64,000 nucleotides of DNA from Rhizophagus irregularis (Eukaryota > Glomeromycota > Glomeromycetes > Glomerales > Glomeraceae), in NCBI RefSeq assembly GCF_026210795.1, contig NC_089446.1, positions 2,695,001 to 2,759,000 of the forward strand, read 5' to 3'. The notes below the pieces were generated by a model. The model had not been told where the DNA came from, searched no databases, and worked only from the letters and a program-made list of their open reading frames with translations. Below are positions 49,003 to 59,546 of this stretch, in pieces (positions within the stretch are counted from its first letter, which is position 1; the number at the start of each line of letters is the position of its first letter). Made by a program: the position numbers and the translations under genes.

Positions 49003-49507
49003 CCAGGAGTAAACTGTTTGATGCTTGTTATATCTTCCCCATTGACCTTATTTCTACGCAACATTTCCATCAAGTTGTTGAGAGTTTTATGGGGAATAAT
49101 CTGGCTGAGGTCTTCAATAAATTTTGCAAGTAAATCCATGCAGTTGGCACAACGTGCATCGTTTTAAATTTCCGCTCGTATGAATATAAGTATCTATTCC
49201 CGTCAACTTTCGCGTTTTCACAAGTGACTTTTTAGTTCTTTGCTCAGATCTTTCACAAAACCTTTCTCAGAGATTCTTTAATAATTTGCCAGACTGCGCC
49301 AGCTCCAATCCCTACGATAGTTGTTAACCCAACATAGAACGGTGCACCTTCGGGAACTTTAGCTAATAGTGAAAAATTAATCCTTATAAATTTTATTATA
49401 ACATGAAGATTGAAAATATGATAATTCCCTTGTAATTCATATACTTTTCTTTTAACATTTCTTAATTTGGACATGGATGAAGTAGATGAAGAAGTTTGTG
49501 AAGACAT
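49003..49507 (-). pseudogene. Unrecognised coding remnants
   Basis: Two protein-like minus-strand stretches. The one at 49507-49253 starts with a serine-rich segment and ends G-A-P-F-Y-V-G-L-T-T-I-V-G-I-G-A-G-A-V-W, a possible glycine-rich membrane segment. The one at about 49165-49003 has C-A-N-C-M-D-L-L-A-K-F and N-N-L-M-E-M-L-R-R-N-K. A GT-AG intron may lie between 49440 and 49363, but phases could not be made to agree. They may belong to the neighbouring Gag-like element. Function unknown. Confidence 0.3.
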
Positions 49508-49599
49508 TGGTTTTCATATATATGTTTGTGCTTGCGAAAAAATTATGCATCCGACTGCAGTTACAACCTGCAGCATATGCACCGTGCTATTAGCATCAT

Positions 49600-49965
49600 A
49601 GCTTCTGATTTTCCATTATTTAAAGGTGTGTTCCCCTTTCCGAGCTAATATTGCTGCTTTCCATACAAAAGGCCTTCCCTCTGATGTCATTAAAACTACA
49701 CCTAATAATTGTTCATAATTGTTCACTGTCCAGCCATCAAATATAAGTGTAATACCTACAGGATCTTCTCTCAATGCAATTTCTATTGTATCACATCATC
49801 CAAAATTAATCTATTAAGAGTCTTACGATCAGGAAGTTTAAGAAAAGGATTAAGAACCTCAAATAGTTCTTTTGTTTCGGGATTATTAACCAATGCAACG
49901 CGCATCCACAAGGAACTGTTAACAGAATTAATAATGTATTAAATCTTTTTTGTCTTCTTTTGTTA
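49600..49965 (-). pseudogene. hAT transposase (DUF659-like) fragment
   Basis: Minus-strand pieces include L-W-M-R-V-A-L-V-N-N-P and P-D-R-K-T-L-N-R-L-I-L, then, after a frame shift, G-I-T-L-I-F-D-G-W-T and E-Q-L-L-G-V-V-L-M-T-S-E-G-R-P. The D-G-W-T block with the following strand is the start of the DUF659/RNase H-like catalytic region of hAT-type transposases, a very common repeat in Rhizophagus. Frame shifts and stops make it non-functional. Further decayed pieces may continue to about 50440. Confidence 0.65.
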
Positions 49966-50589
49966 ATGATTTAACGATAAAATTATCAAGTGGCCAATAA
50001 GAAGAACGATCCAGAAGAATCAGAAAATGTGGAAGTAGTGTCACTGAGGTGTAAAGCTATAAAGAAATCGAAATCAACAAAGTATTAAAAACTTACATGA
50101 TCGTTTATTTTCTATTTGTCTTTCGTTATTTTTTGATAATGTAAAAATTTCAAAAATTTCGTCTCTACACTTTTTCAGTTGTTGTACTATTCCGTCTTTT
50201 TTATTTGGAAAACAATTTTTTTCCCTTCCTCTTCTCCTAATACATCGATACAACATTTGCAGTGCGTCTTAAGGTTACTCTGATTGAGTTTTCGTTAGTT
50301 TTAATATCGTTTATTAAATCTGATATTGGTGACATTGAAAAGTTTGCATTGCAATGTAATAACAATGAAAAAAATTCATAAAGATTGTAGGATTTTATAT
50401 TTTCACAAAAAGTTCGGCTGGTAATTTTCATAAGCAACGATAATTAAAACAAATTGTCTACTTATTAAATAGTAAAAAGGAATGAAAGAGTAATGTCTTT
50501 AATAAAAATAAAAAAATTTTTTTTTAGATAATCGATGTGTACTGTATCACGTGATTTCCGCAGCTGTTTTGAGATTTTGGAGTGTTTTC

Positions 50590-52559
50590 AAATCTGATAG
50601 TGCTATGAAAATGAAAAAACTCTTTCCCGAATACATTTTTTTACGAAAATTTCTGCGTAATAATTTTTTTAAAAAATAATCCCCTTTATTAAATTTTATT
50701 ACATAAATATAAAAAATGTCTATAAACAAGAGCCGAACATCAAACGAAGCAGCTTTAGACTTCGTTTCTAAGTTTAACGAAATTTATTTTCAAACTTTTA
50801 CACACCACTTAAGTTCTTTTGTACAGGATGGTTTCCTCAAGGACTTATTTGAAAAAAACCCCTCAGTACCTAAGGATAAAGCCCAGATACTGATAAAGAG
50901 GTTTGGCGAAACAGCCAACCCTGCGAACTTCACTTCACAAGCTCAAGCTACAAATATACAACCCACCACCCTTTCACTAATATTTTCTATAGCGCTATAT
51001 GCTGCGTCCAGGTCTTGGGATAATTTTTCACACCATTTCCTTAGCGAATTTGGCGATTTGGGTGCTGATGATGACGACAATAATGATAATTCTCAGGATA
51101 CTGATGATTATCTAATGGATGCGTCACCTTTTCTTGAGCAAGATGTAGATGATCTTATACGCCAAGAATTCCAAAAACCACCAAGTCCAGTACCTATCAA
51201 GCTTTCATCAATGCCTGATTTGGTAATGACCCCTGTTGATCAAACTGTAATACCCAAAAATTCCCGGAAGAAAGATAAACAAAAGGTGCGTATTACAGAT
51301 GATAAGCAAATCAAGAACCAATCATCGAAGGCAAAACCTGATGTGAAAACATCAGCCAAAAATTCCCATATGGGAAAGAAATCATCTGAACCAGAAGCTA
51401 CACAGATACTGATAAGATACGAAGCTGTCAGAGAGGAGCAAGAGTGAATCTGAGACATAATAGTTTACAATATCCCGTATATCTGGGACCTCCAGAAAAT
51501 ATTAGGAGAGTTAAAACTTTGGGGGAATGCTATAAAGTGTTCTGTCAAGCGACAACACAAGTACCAGACTCTTAGAGTCAAAATAGCTTTATCCTCCTTT
51601 GCCCTTTCCCAGTTTAACAAATATTGGACGACAGACTTGGGAGGTATACCTGTTAGATGGTTCCCTGCGAGTTGGACTTTATGAGAAAGAAAATAACGTG
51701 AAAAGTTCCAAGCTGTCATTCATGACATTCTGGAGAATATAACGATAGCTACCTTGTGGATGGACCGTAAACCATGTAATTTTTTAATGACATGCGGTGC
51801 TAGCTCATTTAAAATTATACTAACAAGTAAAGGAAGGAGGAAACTTGTGGCCTATTTCGAGAATTGGGAGACCACACTAAGGGCCTTAGATATGCCACAG
51901 TTTTTCGTACCTGATGGTAAGGAGTTGAAATAGTGTCGACACTTCATTCCTACCTTGAAGAAAGCACAAAGTAAACCGAAGGCTAAAAATACATTGAATA
52001 CGAAGAAGTCAGGTAAGTCTGACAAGAATTTGGACCGTAATCAGCCTAAGAAGAAGGATAAACCCACATTTTTGAAGAAAATCTTTAAAAATAATAACCA
52101 GGAGGAGAAACGGCCGAATCTTTCGAAGAAGGCAAAGAAGTCATCGAAGAAAAGGGGTAATAATAAAGATAACAAAGCGGTTTTAGCAGAAATTTTAACT
52201 TTATTACAGAAACTAGTTTAGCCTACGCTTTTATTAGCGGTTTTACAAATTTCAGAATTGTATTATTTTTAGGATAGAATATATTTATGTATTGCACCAC
52301 AATTTCTTGGAGAGAGGATTTGTCCTCTCCACTTTTTCTCCCCTCCCTTTTTTTTTACCCAGTGTGTTCGCCTGGATTATTATCGGACATGATAGTAGTG
52401 CAGGTCTTTTTTCTTTCTAAGAAATTCGGGTTGGGTTCCAGCTCCTCTGGAATTCGATGGTAGGATTTATTTGGGTTGTATTACTTCAGAATCATGCCCT
52501 TTGTGTATCCCCTGCCGGCTTCACATAAAATAAACATAAAATAAATCTGATAGTGCTAT
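50590..52559 (+). mobile_element. LINE-type insertion carrying only ORF1, 17-bp target duplication
   Basis: The 17-base sequence AAATCTGATAGTGCTAT occurs at 50590-50606 and again at 52543-52559, bracketing a 1936-bp insertion. The 3' end is A-rich with the repeated motif CATAAAATAAA, as expected of a non-LTR tail. The insert holds a single gene-like frame (50716-52221), a short 5' leader and a roughly 320-base 3' region. There is no endonuclease or reverse transcriptase sequence. It is therefore a retrotransposed ORF1-only ('half-LINE') copy. Confidence 0.8.
50716..52221 (+). pseudogene. LINE ORF1-like protein frame with five in-frame stops
   Basis: The frame stays in register for 502 codons from ATG at 50716 to TAG at 52219, broken only by TGA 51445, TGA 51451, TGA 51682, TAA 51694 and TAG 51931. 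The first 243 residues include an acidic D/N-rich stretch (about 115-130) and a basic segment. After the first stops comes an RRM-like portion (D-I-I-V-Y-N-I-P) and W-F-P-A-S-W-T. The end is very lysine-rich. The layout (RRM-like plus basic tail) fits the nucleic-acid-binding ORF1 of Rhizophagus LINEs. There is no indel in 1.5 kb, so it decayed recently and by point change only. Confidence 0.75.
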
Positions 52560-52737
52560 TAAAGGCTAAATAATGTTTGTTTTATAATCTTTTAGCATAA
52601 TATTTTTTTCATAAAAATAAGTGATACTAGATAAAATATGAAAAATATTATAGTATAATTAGTGACTTTTTTTTGAATAGTGATTCTTTTTATTTCAAAG
52701 AATTATCCATAAAAATCCTATAAAGATTTTTTTTTTT

Positions 52738-53050
52738 TATAAATCAGGACCCCGGATATCTAATATAAAGGTCATAATGGACTTTTGGCCAAAAACACCC
52801 CTTTTTGCTGAAACTCAAAAAATCGTTTTTTGTAAATATCTCAGCATCCAGCAATTCAATTTTAATGAACTTTTTTTTATTTTGTAGCCCTCATTTAGCT
52901 CTACAATTTAAAAAAAAGTTCATCAAAATTGGACCACTGGATGCCGAGATATTTACAAAAAACGATTTTTTGAGCCCCTGAAAAATGGGCCAATCTGCCG
53001 AAAGTGTGACTTATGACCTGTTTTGGAGATATCCGGGGTCCTTATAAATC
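52738..53050. mobile_element. hAT-like MITE, copy 1, 8-bp TSD TATAAATC
   Basis: The 297-bp element (52746-53042) starts AGGACCCCGGATATCT and ends with its complement, flanked by TATAAATC on both sides. The interior is a nearly complete foldback (AAATATCTC..GAGATATTT, AAAAATCG..CGATTTTT). Near-identical to the copy at 56233. The 8-bp duplication points to hAT-type transposition. Confidence 0.85.
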
Positions 53051-53226
53051 TACTGAAAATATTATGACTACTGTAATTACCTTTATTTTTTATAAATTAA
53101 AACTATATAGTTTTAAAAAACTCAAGTTTTACTTGGTAGAAATAACCTGATATGGGTTTTTTTTAGTATAGTTTTATTTTTAGTTTTTGCTTTTTAGCAT
53201 ATTTTTGGATTGTAATTTTTGGACTT

Positions 53227-53486
53227 GACAAGACTAAGGTTGCTTGTCTAAACCTCTTCAAAATCCTACGATTAGTTTCGTCAAAATTTTACTATAGATT
53301 TATTATAGTTTCAGCAGAGTTTCGGCAGTTTCGGCATTTATAATAAGTTTCGGCAGTTTCGCCTTTCTCCAAAGTTTCGCCAGTTTTTTAATATAACTTT
53401 AATATAGTTTCAGCAGAATTTCGCTTTTCGGTGAAACGCCATCTTGTCTAAACCCCTAGGTTTCGGCAAGCAACCTTAGACAAGAC
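53227..53486. mobile_element. hAT-like MITE, 8-bp TSD GACAAGAC
   Basis: The 244-bp element (53235-53478) starts TAAGGTTGCTTG and ends CAAGCAACCTTA, flanked by GACAAGAC on both sides. The interior repeats GTTTCGGCAGTTTCG-like motifs. There is no ORF. Confidence 0.75.
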
Positions 53487-53995
53487 AAAAACTCTTTTAT
53501 TATATGAAAACAATTAAGCAAAAACTTTTATTAAATGAACTTTCAATATAAACATAAGAAATATGAAAAGACAAACTCTTAACAAACTTTTCTTGAATGA
53601 AAAGTTCATATAATACATGAAACAAAACTATTTTTATGATAGACTGATAGGATCACTGCCTACTACTAAGATATGTTACTGGTAGAAATTTTACTTTCAT
53701 ATGAAACCTTACCTTATAATTTGCTTAAATTCTATTGGTTAATTGACTAAAAAGGAAAAAAATCATAACAATGTAACATAAAATTTCCTTTTATAGTAAG
53801 AGTTTTATACATATGGGCTGATTTGTCTACCTTTAATTAAAATATTAATTTTATTACATTTTTATTATATAAAATACTATATAATATACAGTAAATTGGA
53901 AATGAGTATTAAAAAATTTTTATTTAATGTTATTATACTATAATTTGGTAAATATTTCTTTTAAATTAATATAATTCTTAACACTTACTATATAT

Positions 53996-54332
53996 GTTAA
54001 AAATTTGTATCTCAACTTAAAACGTAAATATCTCCAGATCCAGTGATCCAATTGGCAAGCTCTTTTTTCGTTCATATAGACCAGATCAAAGGCTTTCCAA
54101 AGAGCCTAAATTTATAAAAAAATGAATCAGTGGATCCCAAGATATTTGCATTTAAACATGTTAAAAAGTTCGTACCTCAACTTTAAACGTAAATATCTCC
54201 GGATCTAATAATTCAATCGGCGAGCTCTTTTTTCGCCTATAAAGTCCAGAACAAGGGCTTTCCAACGAGCCTAAAATATAGAAAACGGATCAGTGAATCT
54301 TGATATATTTGCATTTAAAGATGGTAATACAA
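53996..54332. repeat. Tandem duplication of a palindromic unit, about 165 bp each
   Basis: Unit 1 (53996-54159) and unit 2 (54160-54332) share AAACGTAAATATCTCC, GAGCTC or AAGCTC before TTTTTTCG, and a GGCTTTCCAA-GAGCCTAAA segment, differing by scattered substitutions. Each unit begins with AAATATCTCC-GATC and ends with its near complement, so each is a foldback. Confidence 0.7.
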
Positions 54333-56102
54333 ACTCTGACATAAAATAATTATTTTTATTGTTTGAAAATATTTATTATGGTATTTTCTTTTATATGATA
54401 TTTTTATTATACTTTTATAAACATTTATAGCTACTAAGGCTATATAAATTTTTATTTTACTTTATATTTTATTAAAATATACTTACTTTTTAATAATATA
54501 TGTTGAAAATTCCATATATATGAGAAATGGGTTTTTTATTAGTGAAATGGGTTTTTTCACAGCTCTTTTACATTTAATAATTTAAGTTTCGCAAATGTAA
54601 ATTTTTGTTCAACTTATTATTTAGTCAAGTGATCATCAATCAGATGATTTTTTAGTATTACAAAACAATTTTGAGTAATAAAAATTGTGAAAATCAATCA
54701 ATAACTCTTTTTAATGCAGAGTAGACAAATCAGCCCATATGATGTAAACTTTACTTGGTCACAAAGGTAAGACCTATCTTAATAGTAGGCGGGATTCTGG
54801 GGACGATAGTAAACCAACTTACTTTGATTTTTTAGAAAGGCTTAAGACAAATATAAATAAACTTCTGTTTATTTCTGAAAATTATTAAGATGATATTTTT
54901 ACAAATTTTAAGTGACACTCTAGAATTATATCAGCTGCTTCTCTCTTTACTTTTTATCAAAAACACTATTTTTTCTCTTATCTAAACTCCTTTTAAAATG
55001 GGAACGCATCATATTACTAAAAAATATATAATAATAAATATTTCTGTATATATATGAAACTTCTATTAGATATTTTTCTTAATATCTTTCAGACTTTTCT
55101 ACTTTAACAATAACAATTAATTAATGTAAAAGAATCCTTTTATTTTATATAAAACCCTAATAAGTGATTATGGATTTGAAAATTTATCAGAACTAATGAT
55201 TTAACTACCAGCTGAATGTTTAGCTATTCCTGTAAAAATGCAATTTTTAAATAACTGATAACTATACCTTTCAATCTTATTTATTTCAATGAATTCAATC
55301 CATATATACCAAAAACTATCAAAAATAAAAATAAAATTATTACCCTAAATCACAAAATGTTACTTTACTTGGTTTTTTTATTATATATAGAAATTTTTTC
55401 TTTTATTTATTTCATATCAATTTTTGTTTTTATTTTTTATCAATTTTTTATTTATTTATATTTTATTAGAAGGTTATGTTTGGTGGTGCAATTTTAAGGA
55501 ATTATGAAGGAACAGATTTTCAGTATTATTAAATATTTATATTTGTATAAGACGATATCCAATAAAAATTTTCTTTCATATAAACAAAACTTTTAAATTA
55601 CCAGATATAATAGGCTCTTAATAGTTGATATCCATATTATTTCACTAACTTTATAGAAAAGTAGATCAAATCTGTGTAGCTTTACGATCTTTATTTTATA
55701 TTGTTATTAATAAATTATACATCAGAATCCTATATTTCATATATAAACCTCTATTTGATGTCTACTTGGATTTCTAAATAATAGATATATTGTGAGGTAT
55801 ATACAGGAGTTTTTTATTTTACTTTAATTTGCAAGAAAAATATATAAATATCATAGTATAATAGATTTTGTAGTTAATTAGAATATGAAAGTCAGTAGAA
55901 CTATATAATTAAGAACATATTATTTTAAATATTTACTATTCTCTGATTTAATCTGATTATATGTAAAGTACAATTTAGAATTAGTTTTTTTTTTATATTT
56001 TGTAAACAATTAATTTAATAAATTAGCAAATATACTGCAATTATATAAAAAAAACCTTTTTAGTAATTCATATTTTTTTATTAATTTAAATTCTTTTATA
56101 AT
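54333..56102. other. AT-rich intergenic DNA
   Basis: No protein-like frame and no recognisable element ends. Several long T/A runs. Confidence 0.5.
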
Positions 56103-56224
56103 TACAGTCAACTCTCTATAAATGCACTTTCTATAAATGCACACTCTCTATAAATGCATCTTTTATCTAATTCTAACTTGGACCTTAATGCTAAATGCAT
56201 GGTTTATATATATATATATTCTGT

Positions 56225-56536
56225 AAATACATAGGACCCCGGATATCTAATATAAAGGTCATAATGGACTTTTGGCCAAAAACACCCCTTTTTGCTGAAA
56301 CTCAAAAAATCGTTTTTTGTAAATATCTCAGCATCCAGTAATTCAATTTTAATGAACTTTTTTTTATTTTGTAGCCCTCATTTAGCTCTACAATTTAAAA
56401 AAAAATTCATCAAAATTGGACCACTGGATGCCGAGATATTTACAAAAAACGATTTTTTGAGCCCTGAAAAATGGGCCAATCTGCCGAAAGTGTGACTTAT
56501 GACCTGTTTTGGAGATATCCGGGGTCCTAAATACAT
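56225..56536. mobile_element. hAT-like MITE, copy 2, 8-bp TSD AAATACAT
   Basis: The element spans 56233-56528, with ends AGGACCCCGGATATCT and its complement and AAATACAT on each side. It differs from copy 1 (52746-53042) at only a few bases over about 296, so the two are young. It is inserted into the surrounding CAGTCAAC-type MITE. Confidence 0.85.
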
Positions 56537-56609
56537 CCTTTATAAAAAAAAATTTATATAGTTTACTTATAAAATTTTTGGATTACCTTGATTTTAGATT
56601 AATATCATA

Positions 56610-56808
56610 TACAGTCAAAGCTCGTTATAGTGAACTTTCCGTTTCACTATGTAATTTTTTCCCTTTTTTTCACTATAACGAGATTTATTAAGAAAATTCA
56701 CTATATCGAGAGAAATTAATTATAAGGAAAAAAATCAATAGGTCACTATAACGCGATTTTATTTAATGTTCACTATAATGAGATTCACTATAACGAGCTT
56801 TGACTGTA
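56610..56808. mobile_element. pogo-like MITE, TIR CAGTCAAAGCTCGTTATAGT
   Basis: The 195-bp element (56612-56806) is flanked by TA. It starts CAGTCAAAGCTCGTTATAGT and ends with the complement of CAGTCAAAGCTCGTTATAGT, giving near-perfect inverted repeats, with internal repeats of TTCACTATAACGAG. This terminus type is known from pogo/Fot1-related elements. There is no ORF. Confidence 0.8.
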
Positions 56809-56890
56809 GATTTATATGTATTCTATAAATGCACACCCTCTTTAAATGCACTCTTATACCTGATCCTACATTTATTGAGAGTTGACTGTA

Positions 56891-57835
56891 TATTAAATTT
56901 TATTAAAAATCAATTAGTAAAAAAATTATAAATATTGCTATAATTTCAAGTAATTGTATATTTAAATTATAACTATTAAATGTTATAATTAATTAAAACT
57001 TTAAATTAAAATAAATTTATATATAAATTTTAAATCTTTTATTATTAGCAATTTAGTATTTTATTTTTAAAACTTTTTTTAATTTTCCTTTATTTATTAT
57101 TTATACTTTATTTTAGTTAAAAATAATTTTAAAAAATAAGATAAATTTATATATAAATATTAAAAATTTTATAATAATTTCTATTAAAAATAAGTAAAAT
57201 TTTATTTATATTAATAAAATTAAAATATAAGTAAATTTAATTTGCTAAATAACTTTTAATAAATAAAAAGCTAATATTATTATAAAAAATATGATTTTTT
57301 TCTATAAGTATTATACTTATATTCATAAAAATTAATATATAAATAGTTTTAATTTTACTAAATAACTTTTAATTAATGAAGAAAATTGATTTTCATTTGA
57401 CTAAAATAATGAAATTATACTGTAAAATTAACAAATAAAATAATAAAAATTTGAAAATTAGGAATATTATAAAAAATATAACTTTTAATTGATAAAAAAA
57501 TTAATTAATTTGACTAAAATATTAAAATTATATTCTAAAATTAATAAATAAAAAAAACAAAAAATTTAGAAGTTAATATTATTATAAAATATATTTGTTA
57601 TATATATAAATATTAAATTAGCTTTATAAAAATTAAAATACAAATAATTTAACTTATTAAATAACTTTATTTAAATATAAAAGATAATTTTATATAACCA
57701 AAATAATAAATAATAAAGTTATATTTTAAAGTAATAAAAACATATTTTTACTTATAAAATATAAATAGTAATTTTTTTAAATTATATCACTGATATACTG
57801 ATGTTTAATACTGGTTTTGGTACGAAATCTCAAAA
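56891..57835. other. Extremely AT-rich spacer
   Basis: Almost wholly A and T, with recurring AAATAACTTTTAAT and related motifs suggesting an old, decayed tandem series. No gene is seen. Confidence 0.5.
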
Positions 57836-58090
57836 ATCATTTGAGCGACTGATACAAGACCGACAACAAAATCTCGACAATCCAATATCTTGACAAGTCA
57901 AAATCCTGATAAGTCAAAATCCCGACAAAATTATAACACATTTAAACTAAATATTACATATTGCAAAAATTATTTTATTAGAAATACACATCACAAAATT
58001 GTCGATATAATGACTTGTTGGGATTTTGGATTGCCGAGATTTTGGATTGTCGAGATTTTGTTGTTGATCTTGTGTTAGTCGTGCAAGTGA
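57836..58090. mobile_element. TIR foldback element, GACAACAAAATCTCGACAATCC
   Basis: The left arm (about 57838-57895) and right arm (about 58012-58090) are inverted copies: CGACTGATACAAGACCGACA against CGACTAACACAAGATCAACA, then AAAATCTCGACAATCC in both. The core is about 115 bp. I could not settle a target duplication, so the outer limits are approximate. Confidence 0.6.
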
Positions 58091-58113
58091 CTGTCAAGAT
58101 TTTGATCAGATAC

Positions 58114-58306
58114 CGTTTAATTATACATGCCACCCAAATTATTTTGGACTGCCGTAATTATAAGTAAAATCCCAAATTCAATTATGGCATCCCAAATTAT
58201 TTTGGCACTTTACATAGTAAATTATATATAAACCGAATGAATTATGGCATCCCAAATTATAATTATGGCATCCCAAAATAATTTGGGTAGCATGTATACG
58301 TTTAAT
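58114..58306. mobile_element. hAT-like MITE, 8-bp TSD CGTTTAAT
   Basis: The 177-bp element (58122-58298) starts TATACATGCCACCCAAATTA and ends with the complement of TATACATGCTACCCAAATTA, flanked by CGTTTAAT on both sides. The interior repeats TTATGGCATCCCAAATTAT. Confidence 0.8.
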
Positions 58307-59546
58307 ACTATAGTATGTACTTATTTAAAAACTATAGTTTAAACCAAACAAATTATATTAATTAAATTACTTAAAAAATAGTTAAAAAAAAGTTTTAATT
58401 AGTACTATTTTTTTTTATATTGCAAATATTGAAAAATAAGAATAGGAATATAATTATTATATTGATAAAATTAGCTTAGCTAATCTACTAATTTACTAAT
58501 AATATAGAATAAAAAAGTCAAAGTAACAAATAAAAAATATATAAATTATATAATTATGATATTAAATACTGTAATATATTTATAATTTTCTATTTGCAAA
58601 ATTGTAAAATATAATACAAAATTAAGGTAAAAATTACCAGTAGTTACTAAAAATGAAAATTAAATAAGTTTCAAAATTCTTATAATATATATAAAATAAA
58701 TCATATTTTTTTATTTTTTTAAACAAAATTATTATTTTTTTCTTTTAATTTAAAGGTAATCAGTCATAAAGATTTTTTAATATGTAAAATAAAATATTTT
58801 TTAAAATATATGTATATAAAAGTGTATAGCTAATAATAACAAATTGGAAGAGAGATCCTAAAAATTTATAATTAAACTCTTGGATAAACTTTAGAGTAAC
58901 TAATAAATTGTAAGTAAATTAAATAGTAAAAGTAGTGTAAAAAGTCTTCAAGATTGTATAAAAGTTCAATTATAGTTTACAGAATATTAGTTTAGAATAT
59001 TAACTACACTATGAGTTTAGCTACATATAATTATGCTATCCTTCCAAGCATAAATCATTAAATCGCGTGATTCAATTTCGGCATTATTTGCCACATAACT
59101 TACACATTAATGTTACATTAAACGTTTGAAAGATGTATTATGATGAACGTATGCAAAAAGAGACTCATAAATTTTATAGGGATTGAGGAAAATAGTCAAT
59201 TTATTAATCGAAAAAATAATGATTGTAGAATAAAAATTATAGATTGGATTAAAGGTTTATAATGAAGTTTGATCTAATCCATTATAGAATCCCAGTATAC
59301 TTGTCCCATAATATAAAATAATACGTAAAAAATTCTTTAACGATGAAACGATATAAAGGATAATGGAAAATAGCATTTATTGTATTTATTATTTAACTTG
59401 ATTTTTTATTGGAATAATAGTAATATCTTATTTAAACAAGTAGCCAATTCACTCTTCATAAATCAATCAAAATATCTAGAAACATTATGGCAAAGAAAAA
59501 AATCAACTTATTAAGAAAGATAAATTCATCGGTCACATATTATTAA
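58307..59546. other. Intergenic spacer, 3' flank of the stomatin gene
   Basis: AT-rich with no recognisable gene or element ends. Confidence 0.5.

Larger units (their letters stand above)
56103..56890. mobile_element. MITE of the CAGTCAACTCTCTATAAATG family, hosting two nested elements
   Basis: The outer ends are CAGTCAACTCTCTATAAATG at 56105 and its complement ending at 56888, each followed by TA. The terminal motif CTCTATAAATGCA is repeated several times inside. The element is interrupted by the hAT-like MITE at 56233-56528 and by the pogo-like MITE at 56612-56806. Without them it would be about 280 bp. Confidence 0.75.
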
